From Dastarcus helophoroides (Eukaryota; Arthropoda; Insecta; Coleoptera; Bothrideridae): a DNA stretch of 64,000 nucleotides. Location: the NCBI GenBank assembly GCA_028583605.1, contig CM053334.1, positions 25,439,226 to 25,503,225 of the forward strand. The letters are read 5' to 3'. How positions within the stretch are numbered: the first letter of the stretch is position 1; each line of letters begins with the position of its first letter. Below the pieces are notes generated by a model. The model did not search any database, had not been told where the DNA came from, and worked only from the letters and a program-made list of their open reading frames with translations. The position numbers and the translations under genes are program-made. Positions 44,740-57,240 of this stretch are shown here, piece after piece.

Positions 44740-46199
44740 CAATTTAAATTATTTTCAAAAGTTCGAATTTTTTAAAAACTTTGATTTTGAAAATTTTAAC
44801 TTTTTCACAATTTTGACTTTTTTTAGACTTATTTTGTAAATTTCGACCTTTTCGAAAAATTCGTATTTTTTTGAAGAATTCTACTTGCTTTAAAAAATTT
44901 GAGTTTTTTAAAAAAAAATTCAAATTTCAACATTTTTGGGAAATGTTTACCTTTCAAAGATTCGACGTTTTCTGAAAATTTCGACTTCTGGTAAATTGTG
45001 GCTGGCTTAAATTGGACCTTGTAAAATTTAAACTTTCTAAAATTTAGGCTTGAAAGGTTGAAGATTTTCAGAAAATTTGGTACGTTTTTGGAAAAGTTCC
45101 ATTTTTTAAGTCTCGACCCTTTTTACAAATTTCGCCTTTTTTTGTATCATTCGATCTTTTTTTTTTTGAAAATTTTTACATTTCGGAGTTTTTGCTTTTT
45201 TCAGAACCTTGAATTTTTAATTTATTTTAAGGAAAAAAATGGGAACAAAAATCACTTCAAAATAAATGGAATAACATTTCAAAAGTATATTTTTGTTCTG
45301 CAATATTCGATTTCTTTTAAATGTTAGACTCCTATGAATATCTCAATTTATTTTTAAATGTCAAGCTTTAAACAGTTTCAGTTTTGAAATTATTTAATTT
45401 TTTTAAATTTCGAATTTTTTAAAATTTTGACTCTTTTCTTGAAATGTCTATTTGATTTGATTTATTTGAAAAACTTGGACACTTTTTGATAATTTCAACA
45501 AAAATTTTAAATAATTTTAAGATTTTGAATTTTTAAAAAGCTTTATATACATTTTTTAATAATTTGGTTTTTGAAAATTGCGATAATTTCGAATATCATT
45601 TTAAAAATTTCGAATAATATTTAAAAATTTAGACTTTACTTTAAAAAGTTTCAATGTTAGAATGTCCAAACATGTACACATTCAGTTTAAATGAAATTTT
45701 AGGCCGAAAAAAATTGTAGTTAAAATGAAAATTTGAATTACGAAATTAGACGTTGTTATATCGAATAACATAACTTAAATAAAATTATGAAAAACTATAA
45801 GACAAAGTAGAGAATAAGCGAAAATTTATGACCATTTTTTACTTGGCACATGTTTTCTTGTAAAAATAAAGTTGTCTGTCTTGCTCTTTTTTTCAAAAAA
45901 AATACTGTCATATCTGATTTGAAGTGGAAATATTTTGAAATCGAAACTAAGTTTTAACTTGGGAGGTCTATAGTCTCTAGAAAAGCTTTAAATTTTAGGA
46001 TTAGAGTTCATAATTTAATGTTTTTTCTATAAGAAAAATAAGAAATTTGAAAAAACTAAAAATAAAATTGGTACAACCAATTTCGAGATTTCGAGATTTT
46101 CGCCATCAAAATTGCCACTTCAATCATAAGCTTAATACCTGTGACTCGAATGTTCTACTTTTAAAATCGAAATTACATAAAAACAGAATTTTAAAAAAT
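44740..46199. repeat. Skewed low-complexity AT array
   Basis: Pyrimidine-rich from 44740 to about 45660, then mixed AT-rich sequence. Opposite skew to the segment left of the LINE fragment. No gene. Confidence 0.55.
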
Positions 46200-46380
46200 T
46201 AAAATACAAATCTTGTCTCCTGAAACCAAGAAAGATTAAAAGAGAGATACATATCTCTCTGAAGATAATAGCTTGGCTATCGAAACACGTTAGAGCAACC
46301 TTTGTTGTGTTTTTTAGTCCTTCTTGGTTTCGGTTGACAAGATTTGTGTTTCGATTTTTGAAGATAACCAACAAAAAAAA
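46200..46380 (+). mobile_element. Hairpin element with shortened left arm
   Basis: AAAATACAAATCTTGTCTCC, GAAACCAAGAAAGATT, then directly the central GAGAGATACATATCTCTC and the right arm GATAATAGCTTGGCTATCG, CGTTAGAGCAACCTTTG, CTTCTTGGTTTCGG. The tail AAGATAACCAAC is truncated and runs into an A run. Confidence 0.75.
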
Positions 46381-48055
46381 ATGGGGGGTTAATTTGATCT
46401 TCGAAAATTCAAGTTTTAGTTAATATATCATTTGAAGGAGCTACCTCTTTAAATGTTGTTTTTAATAATTTTCGGTCCAATTATCTTACAGATTAAAATG
46501 TGTCAGAAATAACCTTCCCCCTCCTGTTCTCCTAGGTTTCTAAAAATAAAATTTAGATTTTAATAGGGTAAGTTGGTATTGGGCCACAGATTTTTATCGA
46601 AAAACTACAGGCTTTTTAGATATCGTAATAGTTGTTGAAAAAAAAAAATTATGGAAAAATAGGTGCTGCATTCCAAGGTGTTTTGACCCATAAAGTAATA
46701 TTTTTTTCCTAATAAAAAAATTTGATTTGGCTGAAGAACAGAATGCAGATCAAATTTGTCTCATATTGTTTCATATAGATGAATATTTTCGGAGTTAGCA
46801 CTAGTTCACGCGACGCAATAATTGTGGTCGGAATCCAATATTTTAATGCGATCTGAGGTGACCTCATAAACAGATTTAATTATCGACTTATTCTAAATTG
46901 GGAATGAACGCTTTTAATTTAAGATATTATCAGTACAGTTATCAGTCACTTAAATATTTGGATTAATTGTAAAAAAAGTGTTTTATATCCAAAAATAAAC
47001 AATATTTTGATTTCTCAATTATAGCATAAGAAAATTTGGATAAAATTTTAAATTCATAAGTAAGGAAAATGACATAAAAATGATTTAATTCGATCTATTA
47101 ATAGTTCATACTAGTAATTGGTAATTGGTACGAAATCCTTATTGTAAATTTTGAAGAAAAAGTCGAAATTTCCAAATTAACCCGAAATTTTGTAAAAATG
47201 TCTAAACCTAAAGAAATTTAAATTTTAAAGTCAAAATTTTTAAAAATCTTAAAAAAATTGAAAATATTGATAAAAGATCGAAATTTGGAAAAAAAGCCGA
47301 AATTATCAAAAACGTTAAAATTTTCAAAAAATAAATCGAAATTTTCGAAATAATTTGAATTTGAAAAGTCAAAATTTTTAAAAAAGTCGTATGTTTCTGA
47401 AAAATTCGAAACTTAAAATCAAGTCTAGATTTAAAAAAAGTAGAAAATTTAAAAAGCAGCTAACCGAACTGAAAAACTTTTCAATACTGTAACCCTTTCG
47501 CTTAAGGTGCTTCAAATCGCATTTTCGATGAGCCACACTGTAGATTTTATTTCATGTAGACATTTCTTCATTTCGTTATTGGGGTTTACTGCTCTTATAC
47601 GCATGTTGTATCATTAATTTTTCCATACAATGTAGGTGTTTCTTTATCTACTTAAACCATTAGCCTCCGACAAGCGCTAATCACCTTTCCCCTCATATTT
47701 GCAAGATCGTATTTCTGTGATAGGATAACCAATCTGTCTCTCGTCAGATTGATTAATGCAATTAGGACTGGTCTACGATACAAATTCCTGGGAAGGCTGC
47801 GGTGAGATTTTTTTATAATTTGCATCCAGGCATTCAACTTCTCAGATAACAGACATAATAACGGAATATTAGCAACCTAATTACGCTGATTCATGGTTTG
47901 TGTATACTAAAATGTCTTTGTAATCATAGAGTAATTAATAATAGTGGAAACTACAAGGCTGTTGTTGATAAAAATACAGTAATTAGCCAAGCAACTACCA
48001 GTTTGTTGTGTCGAAATTGAACGCTTTTTATAAAAGCTGATTTGCGCAAACATAA
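46381..48055. other. Anonymous intronic stretch with a short array patch
   Basis: No gene recognised. 47140-47460 is a purine-rich array patch. An open frame at 47652-47837 (-) has no family features. Confidence 0.4.
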
Positions 48056-48060
48056 TTCAA

Positions 48061-48535
48061 TTTTGGCTAATCATAAGATTATTAAAAATAGGGGGCAAAA
48101 TCATCGACATATTGCATAGAATTAATTACTGAACATATTCTTATGTCCTATGTCTATATCCAAATATCAAATGTCCAAATATCCTATGTCTTGTATCTCA
48201 TTTTGGAACGGTTTTATGAACTCGTTTCCTTGTCTGTCGAGTACACGTCTTGCAATCGATTTTAAACTAACTACCCAATATTCTTGAAACTGTAAGGTTT
48301 TTTAAAGTTTTCAGTTTTGGCTAATCATAATATTATTAAAAATAGAAGGCAAAATCATTGACATATTGGACGGAATTAATTAGTGAACATATTCTTACTT
48401 AAACATCTATCTATATCTTACCTGTCTTACATCTCTCTATATCTCATTTTGCTACGGTTTTATTAACTCGTTTTCTTGTCTGTTGGGTACACGTTTTGCA
48501 ATCAATTTTAAACTAACTACCCGGCGAGTTTGAAA
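48061..48535. repeat. Tandem duplication, ~254-bp unit, two copies
   Basis: TTTTGGCTAATCATAA starts at 48061 and 48315. Both copies contain GAATTAATTA, GAACATATTCTTA, CGGTTTTAT and TTTTAAACTAACTACCC in the same order, with roughly 85 percent similarity by eye. Confidence 0.8.
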
Positions 48536-48644
48536 TTTGAAAGTTTAAAGAAAGTGCAATATACAACAAAATTATAATAAATATTGTTAACATTGATTTT
48601 AGAGAAGTAATAAAGTAATCACCCACTGCTCATGATGATGAACA

Positions 48645-48728
48645 GACTTGACATCCGATTGGTAAAAGTGGCGGATTCGTACAAGTTAAGTAACGTAAAG
48701 TCTGGATTCAAACCTCAACGGCAGCAAG
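48645..48728 (+). other. tRNA-like segment (possible SINE head)
   Basis: GATTGGTAAAAGTGGCGG and GGATTCAAACCTC resemble box A and box B of a Pol III promoter at a tRNA-like spacing (about 36 bp), followed by TTTTTTT. No full cloverleaf was derived by hand, so this is not called a tRNA gene. Confidence 0.3.
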
Positions 48729-48977
48729 ATGTTTTTTTTATTTGTTCTGAACAATTTCGTAGTTATTTTGTACTAATTTTCCGATGAGACAGAGATCTTG
48801 AATATCACACATAATTCGCAAATGGATGTCAATTATTATCTAGCTTTCTTGTTAGATATTGTGGATTGGAAAATTTCGCATACGTACATGAATAAAAGGC
48901 AAAAAATAATCATTTCAATAGAATATAATAGTTATAATTTGCGTCTTTAAAAAAGGAATAAAAATCATAAACAATAT

Positions 48978-49310
48978 TGTAGCAAAATGTAATTAGAAAG
49001 TTTAGTTGGAAATTTTCAAGAAAATTTGATAAGGGAAGCGGCTGCAATAATAAATCAAACAGCAGATAAGCGCTTCAGAAATTTCGGCAAACGATAAACC
49101 TCATTTGCTGGATTTTTCTAGAACCCGAAACTGGATCTATATATAGGGGGGTCCCGTCGGCTTTCCGCAAAGTTAGTGAGGGAGTTAGAAGTCAATGAAT
49201 AAGTTAGTTAATTAGACAGTGTTAGTGATTTACAATTGTAGTGTTCCAAGTTCACTTTAGAAATAAAGTTGTTACCAAGTGTTAATCATTCGAACCGATA
49301 ACGCGCAACA
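48978..49310 (+). mobile_element. Solo LTR (probable Ty3/gypsy-type), copy 2
   Basis: 333 bp, TGTAGCAAAATG ... GCGCAACA, between ATAT repeats (48974-48977, 49311-49314). Shares with copy 1 the words GCAGATAAGCG, TTTCGGCAAACGATAA, TTCTAGAA, AATAAAGT and ATTCGAACCG in order. TATATATAG serves as TATA-like box near 49138. Shorter and about 25 percent diverged from copy 1. Confidence 0.75.
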
Positions 49311-50109
49311 ATATCTTCTATCTTCATACATATTTGTAAAAGTCTTCATTTAAATACGATTCGATATAAAAACGGAAATCTCAAAGTTGCTGTGAAAATT
49401 TCTGGAGATTAAAGTTCACAACTTTAATCCCATCATTGCTGAGTTATGGAAATGAAAGTCAAGTTAATCACTCAACGAATCCTTTTTGACTCATTTATGT
49501 TGAAGACGTAATGTAAATATTGCAAAACTATGCACACTTAAGGTGTTTATGTATGCGAATGAATGAAAGGTTCGGACAATCGATTTGCATTTATGATGTA
49601 ATATTAAGAACTCCTGAATTTATTTCAGCGTAGGCGAACACACTGTATTAAGGAAACCATTCACGGTTGAATTGCTGAAAAAAGCCAAGAGCTTTTTTTG
49701 ATTTCGTCGAGTTGAGTTCATAGTCACTTCATTGCATTTTTTGCAATGTTAAATCGACCACGATAGCCAATCGGTGTGGGATTGTTTACTTTTGTTTAAT
49801 AAGGTAACGACTTGTTTTTAGATCAATTAACTATTCAGACTGGCTTAAGCGGTTATACATGTGTTGCACTTAAAAAGTAAAAGCCACGTTATTTCATAAC
49901 GATCATTATCTGATCTTAGGGGATATGAATGGGCTTACTTTGCGTTCATAGATAGATATCACAAACAAATCAGTGATCTTTGATGGAAAAGGAAGAGTTG
50001 GGGCAATTTTGCAATTAGGGGACCATTTATGGCTAACTGCAGTCGTTTGCGTTGATATTGAATACCGGAATATTTTTCGTTACCAATCATAATTTTGAAC
50101 GGTTTTAGC
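49311..50109. other. Anonymous intronic stretch
   Basis: No gene or repeat recognised. Confidence 0.4.
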
Positions 50110-52020
50110 CATTCTTCTTCTTGTTTAGCCCGTTTTCATCTACTCTTGAACATAGGCCTCCTCCACCACTCTCTATCTTGAGCATTCAAGATCCATTTTT
50201 GCCAACTCGCCTCTGAATATCGTTTCTCCATCTTGTTTGAGGGCGTTCGACACTTCGTTTAGTTTCTGTCGGTCTCCATTGTATTATCATCTTCGTCCAT
50301 TTAATATCATCTCTGGCGACGAGTCCTATTCAGCGCCATTTATTAGTAATTACACGTTCTATGTCATAGATGACTCTCGTTCTCTCTCTCATGGCTCGCT
50401 TGTGACTCGGTCTCTCAAAGTGATCCCCAACATTGCGTGCTCTATCATTCGTTGGCATCCCCTTAAAAAGATGCGCCCTGCTTTGTGTTATGGTTAATGT
50501 TTCGAGGCCGTATGTCATGACAGGCAATGTGCAAGACTCGAAGACTTTCCGTTTCAGGTTGATGGGAACGTTCGGTTTCCTGAGGATGTAGGCAAGTTTT
50601 CCAAATTCCGCCCATGTCTCGCCTGGTGATTTTTGCGGCCCGATTTTATTTGCCGAGCCTGATGTTGTGGCCAAGGTACACATATTCTTCAACCACTTCA
50701 AGTGTGTGATTGTCGAGCGTAACCTGAACGTTGTTTGGACCCATGACCTTGATTTTTTGAAGGTTCATCCTCAGTCCCACGGTCTCCGAAACTTTTTTCA
50801 GCTCTCTTAAGGTATCTTTAAGTTCATTCGCGTGGGTGCTCATTAGGACGATGTCATCAACGAAGCGTAGGTGACTTGAAAACTTTCCACCGATATTGAC
50901 TCTTTTCTGTTGCCATGTCAGATTTTTGAAGACATCTAGTAGTGCGAGCATAAGCAGCTTTGTCGCCTTTTCTGACTCCTCTTTTGATGGGTATCCTTTC
51001 GGTGACTAACTAAGTCTTCTTCAACTTTGATTTGGAGAGTGGCGTGTTCATAGATGTTTCTGATGAGGTTTGAGTATCTTGAGTCAATCTTTGCAGCGTT
51101 CATCGCATGCAAGATTGCCCAGATTTCTATCGAGTCGAAGGCTTTTTGGTAATCGATCAATGCCAATTGGAGTGGGACATTGCATTCAGTGCATTTCTCG
51201 ATCAGTGTGCGCGATCAGTGGATACGATCGATCGTGCTGTAACCCTTTCTGAATCCAGCTTGTCGCACAGGTTGGTAAAAATCGAGCTTTTTGTTGAGAC
51301 GGTTGGTGATTATTCTGGTTAAGAGCTTATATAGTACCGAGAGAGGACTGATAGGCTGGTAGTTTTCAATGTTCGTTGTATCGCCTTTTTTTGAAGAGGA
51401 TGGTGACCTCAGAATTTCTCCATGCATTGGAAATTCTTCCTTCTTCCAGGCATTTTTCGAGGAGAATAAGAAGCGCCTTTTCTAAAGCTTTTCTTTTAAT
51501 CTTGAGCATCTTATTTGTCACTTGGACTTCTCCGGGAGCCTTTCGGTTTCTCATCTTTTCAGTGCTAACCTCAGTTCTTGTTGGTTAATTTCGGGGATTT
51601 TCTCGGAGCCGACGTTTTGGATTACTCGGCCTTTATCCTCATGGAGACAGCATGGCTCTGATGTTGACTGGCTGTACAATCTCAAATAGAAGTTTTCGAT
51701 AATAGCAACCATTTCACCTTTCTCTGATACTACTATCAGTTCATTTTTCATCTTGAGCGCTTTCCCTTTAGCCATTTTGGATCGAAGGACTGTCGTGTTC
51801 ATATCATCTTCATTGGCTTCTTGGATTTTTCACGCGTTGTACCCCCTAAAATCTCTACAAATCGTCCTCTTTACTATTTTATTAAACTGGCGGCATTGAG
51901 GTGCGTCATGATCCTTAACTCTGCGCTCTTCTAATAGTCTTAATGTGTCAGGAGTAAGCTTCGTGTTTCTGTGTTCACCCGGATAATTTTGACTAATTTT
52001 TCTGTCAGCTTATTTAAGTC
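50110..52020 (-). pseudogene. RTE-like LINE reverse transcriptase relic (second RTE type)
   Basis: Minus-strand order: LEERRVKDHDAPQC (about 51900), MAKGKALKMKNELIVVSEKG, IPEINQQELRLALKRM then RNRKAPGEVQVTNKMLKIK, NIENYQPISPLSVLYKLLTR and QAGFRKGYSTIDRIH, ALIDYQKAFDSIE, LRFVDDIVLMSTHANEL (the usual FADD is FVDD here), VEEYVYLGHNI, and the C-terminal RKVFESCTLPVMTYGLETLT. Known: this series is the reverse transcriptase of RTE-clade LINEs. The N-terminal endonuclease is absent. Frameshifts occur near 50940, 51160, 51220, 51370 and 51560. It differs in sequence from the RTE-like relic at 35967-38765, so it is a separate lineage. Confidence 0.85.
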
Positions 52021-52192
52021 ATTAATAAAACCAAATTAAAAACCCATAAATCATTTTTTGTTAAAAAAAACCTATTTTACTATTGATTCATTGCAAGTTT
52101 GGCCCGTTATTTAGAAATTATCCTAAGTTCAAATAACACTAACAGTAAATTTGCAACTGTCACTTTTCCAGTTAATATTTTCGAAACCGTGA

Positions 52193-53330
52193 CTTTTTTT
52201 TTAAGTTTAATCCACTTGCAAAGGGTAAACCCATTATGCTTCCAAAGAACTGTGAGTAGTATGCGGAAACAAGGATAGATGGCGATGAACCGCCTTCTTA
52301 AACAAGGATAAGTTGTAATTTTTGGGGACAATTCCTCTCGGTAACAAGTTCCATAACTTAGAAGTTCTATAGAAAAAAGAGTCTCCATAGACAGAAGTCC
52401 TCACTGTTTCAAGCTAGACCGCACAGTAATTTGCTGCCTCTCACTCTCTAGTATGCCTCAAGAACCTTGCCCTTGGGGGAATCAATCCTATTAGTTCCAG
52501 CGAGCATCTTCCGTGATAGTACTTGTAGAAAAGTGACAAGTCACCAACAATACGCCTGTGCTCTAGTGTTTCAAGGGAATCAGTTAGCCTTTCGTGATCA
52601 ATTAGGCGAATCGCTCTTCTTTGAATTGAATCCAAAAGAGCTAAAGTGTGTTTTGGGGCTGAACTCCAAACATGAGAACAGTATTCTAGTGTTGGCCTAA
52701 TTTGAGCTTTGTACAGTGTTAATAGCTGATGAGATGTGAAGTACCTTTTAGCTCTAAAAAGAAAGCCTAGCTTCTGAGAGGCAGATTTGGCAATGGCGCG
52801 CACATGATCGTCCCAAGAGAAGTTAGTGCTTGCATTCACTCCTAGGATAGATTAGATCCCATCGGAAGGATTTTACCGTCCATTAGTATGTTTGTTGCAT
52901 TATACTTTGATGTTTTCTTAGAGAAAACCGCGGCCTGAGTTTTTGAAGCGTTGAAGTCGACCAAATTGTTTTTACATCATTTCAGAATAATCTCTAGATC
53001 CCGATTAATTGTCGGTATCTGCTGTTCCCTTAGGCAATCTGAAGCAGCGATAGATAATGGTTTGTCCGAGAAAAAAGATGACACAAGGTTACTATCATCT
53101 GCGTAGCTGTATATAGGATTGGAAGTTGAAGCTAAGAGATCGTTTATGTGTAGCAAAAATAGAATAGGTGACAGAAGAGACCCCTGAGGCACCCTTGCGT
53201 TAATCATAAAGGTCTCGGATGAGATGCCATCGTCGTGAAGAGATCTGTCAGCGAGAAAATTTGATATCAAATGACAGAGTCCAGGAGGAAGACCATAAGA
53301 TGTTAACTGCTGCTTACCAACATGTATGTA
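52193..53330 (-). pseudogene. Jockey/CR1-like LINE reverse transcriptase, C-terminal part
   Basis: Minus strand: YGLPPGLCHLISNFLADRSL, INARVPQGSLLSPILFLLHI, SYADDSNLVSSFFSDK (catalytic YADD at 53091-53105), then after a frame change FSWDDHVRAIAKSASQKLGF, KAQIRPTLEYCSHVWSSAPK, LDSIQRRAIRLIDHERLTDS, and finally FYRTSKLWNLLPRG-like sequence. Known: this is the usual end of jockey/CR1-type reverse transcriptases (annotated in insects as transposon BS-like). It is 5' truncated at about 53330 and has frameshifts near 52900 and 52400. The 3' end is GGATTAAAC followed by an A-rich tail (minus strand) at about 52193-52215. Confidence 0.85.
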
Positions 53331-54644
53331 CGCCTAGATCAAAAACAGATTTATTCGCGGTCGGATTTTGTGAATATTATTGCTATCGTAACTTTACTAT
53401 GATTTATGTCAGGTAATTGAGGTAAAATATTTTCTGAAACAGTTAAGGTACTAAATATAATTTTAACAACACCAATTACAACTACAGAATCAGAGTACTG
53501 CTTTTCGCCGTTAAAAAGATTAAAGGTCTCTTGAATAATACCATGAATATAGCCGTTTAAATACTTTAGAGATAATATTCATCAACAAAAATAAGGTGCA
53601 GAGTATCAATTTTGATGACAAAGTAATAGAATCCTTTATTTCTTTGAAATAATATAGAGCGGATTTCATTTATAAAAAATAAAGTTTGTGTGCTTTTGTG
53701 TACTTTAGATAAAAGATCGTAAACTTTCATCACCACAGATAATTTTCATGACAAAGTGACAGTTTATATCCCTGAGCATAGAAACAATTTTAATTTAAGA
53801 AACACATTTTGCGTGCATTTGTATAGCTCTACTATAATAATGTACTGAACTAGGGTAATATTCTATCTTTTGGAACTGACTCCCCCCTCCCCACTAGTCG
53901 TTGCTGGTCATAGATGACAAATTTATTTACTTTTGACCTTTTTCTATGTATCTGTCTAAGAAAAAACTGCGCTATTACTCGAAGATGTTCAAGGAACCTT
54001 TGGACATAATGCGCCTATATTGATTTTGTCACACTAACGTAATTAGGTTAATTATTTTAGAGTTTGAGTAAAATGCCATTTCTCGTACTCCAGTCAAATG
54101 TTAACTAGGTGCATAAAAGAAGATAATTATAGCATGAAAACTCACGACAACCAGACATAATTATTTCAAATTATATAATATGAAATTTCTTTTTAATAAC
54201 ACGAAGCGTGACTCAGTTGTAATTTTATTTGACTGAATTCCCCAAAAAAACTGTAGATAATGTCTAGATAGTGAGTAAGTTTTAAGGTCTGTCGAAATAT
54301 CCTCCGAACGTATCCATTAGTTGCAATATTTGAAAGTAGGAAGGTGATATTTAATGAATTTCCTAATAGATGCAATTGTCTTACTGCTCTCTTTGTAAAT
54401 CTTTGTTTTTTTTTATATCTCCAGCCTTTTGATTTCTACCAATATTTTGACTTTTCAATTTATTTAAGCTTCATCTATTCATTCGGATAAAGAAATAATT
54501 TATATGTTACGTCTTACATCCTATCTACAGTAATATTATAAAGACGACTGAAAAACCTAATCATCATTAAATAAATTAGAAACACGAAATGTGGAAAGTA
54601 GGTTCGTTTCACAGTAAAGATGAGCAGTAGAAGGGATTTTTGAA
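53331..54644. other. Anonymous intronic stretch
   Basis: AT-rich, no gene or repeat recognised. Confidence 0.4.
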
Positions 54645-55240
54645 AATTCGCACTCTATAGGGTAAAAGGGGGCTTCGAAATTAACATGGAACTAAGTTAA
54701 TAATGCATTCTATAATTTAAAATTTTGTGTAAACATTCTATGACGAAAATAATTGGACACGTGTTTGGCCTATTTTAACAATTCGATCCCAAAAGGGGTA
54801 AAAAGGTGTGAAATTGAATTTTGTAATTGGTGTGGAACACCAATAATGCCTTTTATGACGTAAAATTTTGTGCAGGCAGAAATAATTAAACACGTATTTG
54901 GCGAATCTTAAAAAATCAACCTCTAAGAGGGTAACGGTACAGTTGATATGGAGAAAAAACTAAAAAATTATTTCATAACTTTAATTTGTGTAAAATAAAT
55001 AATTCAGCAGATACTTGGACGATATTTATTAGATTAGATTTAAATAGATGAAATATATTAGATTAGAATTAATAATTTGACCTCTAAGATACGAAAAGGG
55101 GCATCAAAGTTTGATTGCAATAACATATAAATGGCATCCATAACCTAATGCTCTGTCTAAAAATATACGAAAGAAATGTCTAAACATTGGTCGATTTTAA
55201 AAATCTAAACCCCAAGGGAGTGAAAAATAATATTAATTAA
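54645..55240. repeat. Diverged tandem repeat, units of about 127-160 bp
   Basis: Each unit starts with a short palindromic block such as CCCAAAAGGGGT, CCTCTAAGAGGGT or CCCCAAGGGAGT (anchors near 54660, 54795, 54928, 55088 and 55215). Shared words AAAATTTTGTGTAAACATTC, AAAATAATTGGACACGTG and TTTGGC follow in the better copies. Confidence 0.65.
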
Positions 55241-55340
55241 TATTGAATAAAATACGATTTTCTTTATAAGACAAAAATTAACTTTTCACGAACGATGCTA
55301 GTCAAAAAAAGCAAAATTTTGCAAATTTGAAAACTTCGAG

Positions 55341-56499
55341 AATATGTCAAATTCTTGAAAAACAGGTCGAATTTTCGAAAAAGCTGGAACTTTAAAAAAG
55401 AATTTTGATTTTTCAAAAGAAGACGAAGATTTAAAAAAGGTTCAAGTTCTCAAAAAAATCAAATATTTCTGAATAGTCGAAATTTAGAAATGAGGACGAA
55501 ATTTTAAATATAAGATGTGACTCAATAAAAAATATTAAAACTCCAAGGAAAAGTCAAAATAATGCAAATTGGTTAAAATTTCCAAGACAAGATAAAATTA
55601 CGAAAAAGATCTATATTTTCAAAGTAAACAATAAAAAACATCAGCAATTTCAGCAAAACCTTAAATTGCAATATTAAGTCAAAACTTTGTGAAAAAACAA
55701 AATTTTGAAGAATGTTTGAAATTTCAATATGTCAAATTCTTGAAAAACAGTTCGAATTATCGAGATTGCTGGAACTATAAGAAAAAAATTTGATTTTTTT
55801 AAAGAAGACGAAGTTTTAAAAAAGGTTCAAGTTCTCAAAAAAATCAAATATTTCAGAATAGTCGAAATTTAGAAATGAGGACGAATTTTTAAGTATAAGA
55901 CGTGACTTTCAATAAAAAAATTAAAACTCCAAGGAAAAGTCAAAATAATGCAAATTGGTTAAAATTTCCAAGAAAAGGTAAAATTACGAAAAAGATCCAT
56001 ATTTTCAAAGTAAACAATAAAAAAACATCAGAAATTTCAGCAAAACCTTAAATTGCAATATTAAGTCAAAACTTTGTGAAAAAACAAAATTTTGAAGAAT
56101 GTTTGAAATTTCAATATGTCAAATTCTTGGAAAACAATTCGAATTATCGAAAAAGCTGGAACTTTAAGAAAAAATTCGATTTTTTAAAAGAAGACGAAGT
56201 TTTAAAAAAGGTTCAAGTTCTCAAAAAAATCAGATATTTCAAAATAGTCGAAATTTAGAAATGAGGACGAATTTTTAAATATAAGACGTGACTTTTAATA
56301 AAAAATTAAAACTCCAAGGAAAAGTCAAAATAATGCAAATTGGTTGAAATTTCGCAAGAAAAGGTAAATTTACGAAAGAGATCTATATTTTCAAAGTAAA
56401 CAATAAAAAAAACATCAGAAATTTCAGCAAAACCTTAAATTGCAATATTAAGTCAAAACTTTGTGAAAAAACAAAATTTTGAAGAATGTTTGAAATTTT
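55341..56499. repeat. Tandem satellite, three ~386-bp units
   Basis: AATATGTCAAATTCTTG occurs at 55341, 55726 and 56113 (spacing 385 and 387). Units share long near-identical blocks, for example GTTCAAGTTCTCAAAAAAAT and GCAAATTGGTT. Units 2 and 3 are the closest pair. The unit itself is built of the skewed array words seen elsewhere, so this is a young amplification of array DNA. Confidence 0.9.
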
Positions 56500-57240
56500 A
56501 GGGAGACTAAAAAAATATAAAATTTTTACAAAGAGTAAATATTTTTAAAAAGGTGGAAAGTTTAAAAAATATACTAAAATTTTCAAAAAGTCATGGTTCT
56601 AAAAAATTATTAAAATTATCAAAAAATAGCGAAAGTTCATAAAAAAAGTCCACTTTTTTAAAATCGAAATTCTGTAACAATATCACAAATTTCAGAATAA
56701 ACGAAATTTTCAAAAAGAAGGTATATTTTATGAAAAAAAACAAAATTCTGAACAAAAACCAAAAAAAAAGATCCTGAAAATGTTCAAAATTCTGAAGGTT
56801 TCAAAAGAGTACTTTGATAAAATCAGAATTTTCAAAAAATGGTAGACATTTTCAATAAAATCAATTTTTTTTAACTGAAAACTTCTTTGGGCGTGTTGAA
56901 CGATTTTGGATAGGAGACAAACTTGCGGTTTCGCGTGACCATCAGGCGTGCCATCACGCCTTACCAACATAAAAGTACCTATATTCTAGTGTTAACGTTA
57001 GAGCATATTAAAGTGTATTTCATTATCAGTAAGTATTAGATTCGTTTCCACACGATACAAGCATTCAAACCACAGATATGAAAAGGTAGATCAGTTGGCC
57101 AGAATTTATTTTCAATTATTTCCAATATTCTGACTTGTTTATTAGTGTAAAATCGAACTACACCACATATTTTGCACTTCTGTTGACTACCTGTTTTTTT
57201 ATTTATTTATTTTTAATAACAGCTTAAGAAAAAGTCAAGA
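56500..57240. other. AT-rich array remnants and anonymous sequence
   Basis: Array words to about 56870, then an anonymous stretch with no gene. Confidence 0.4.
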
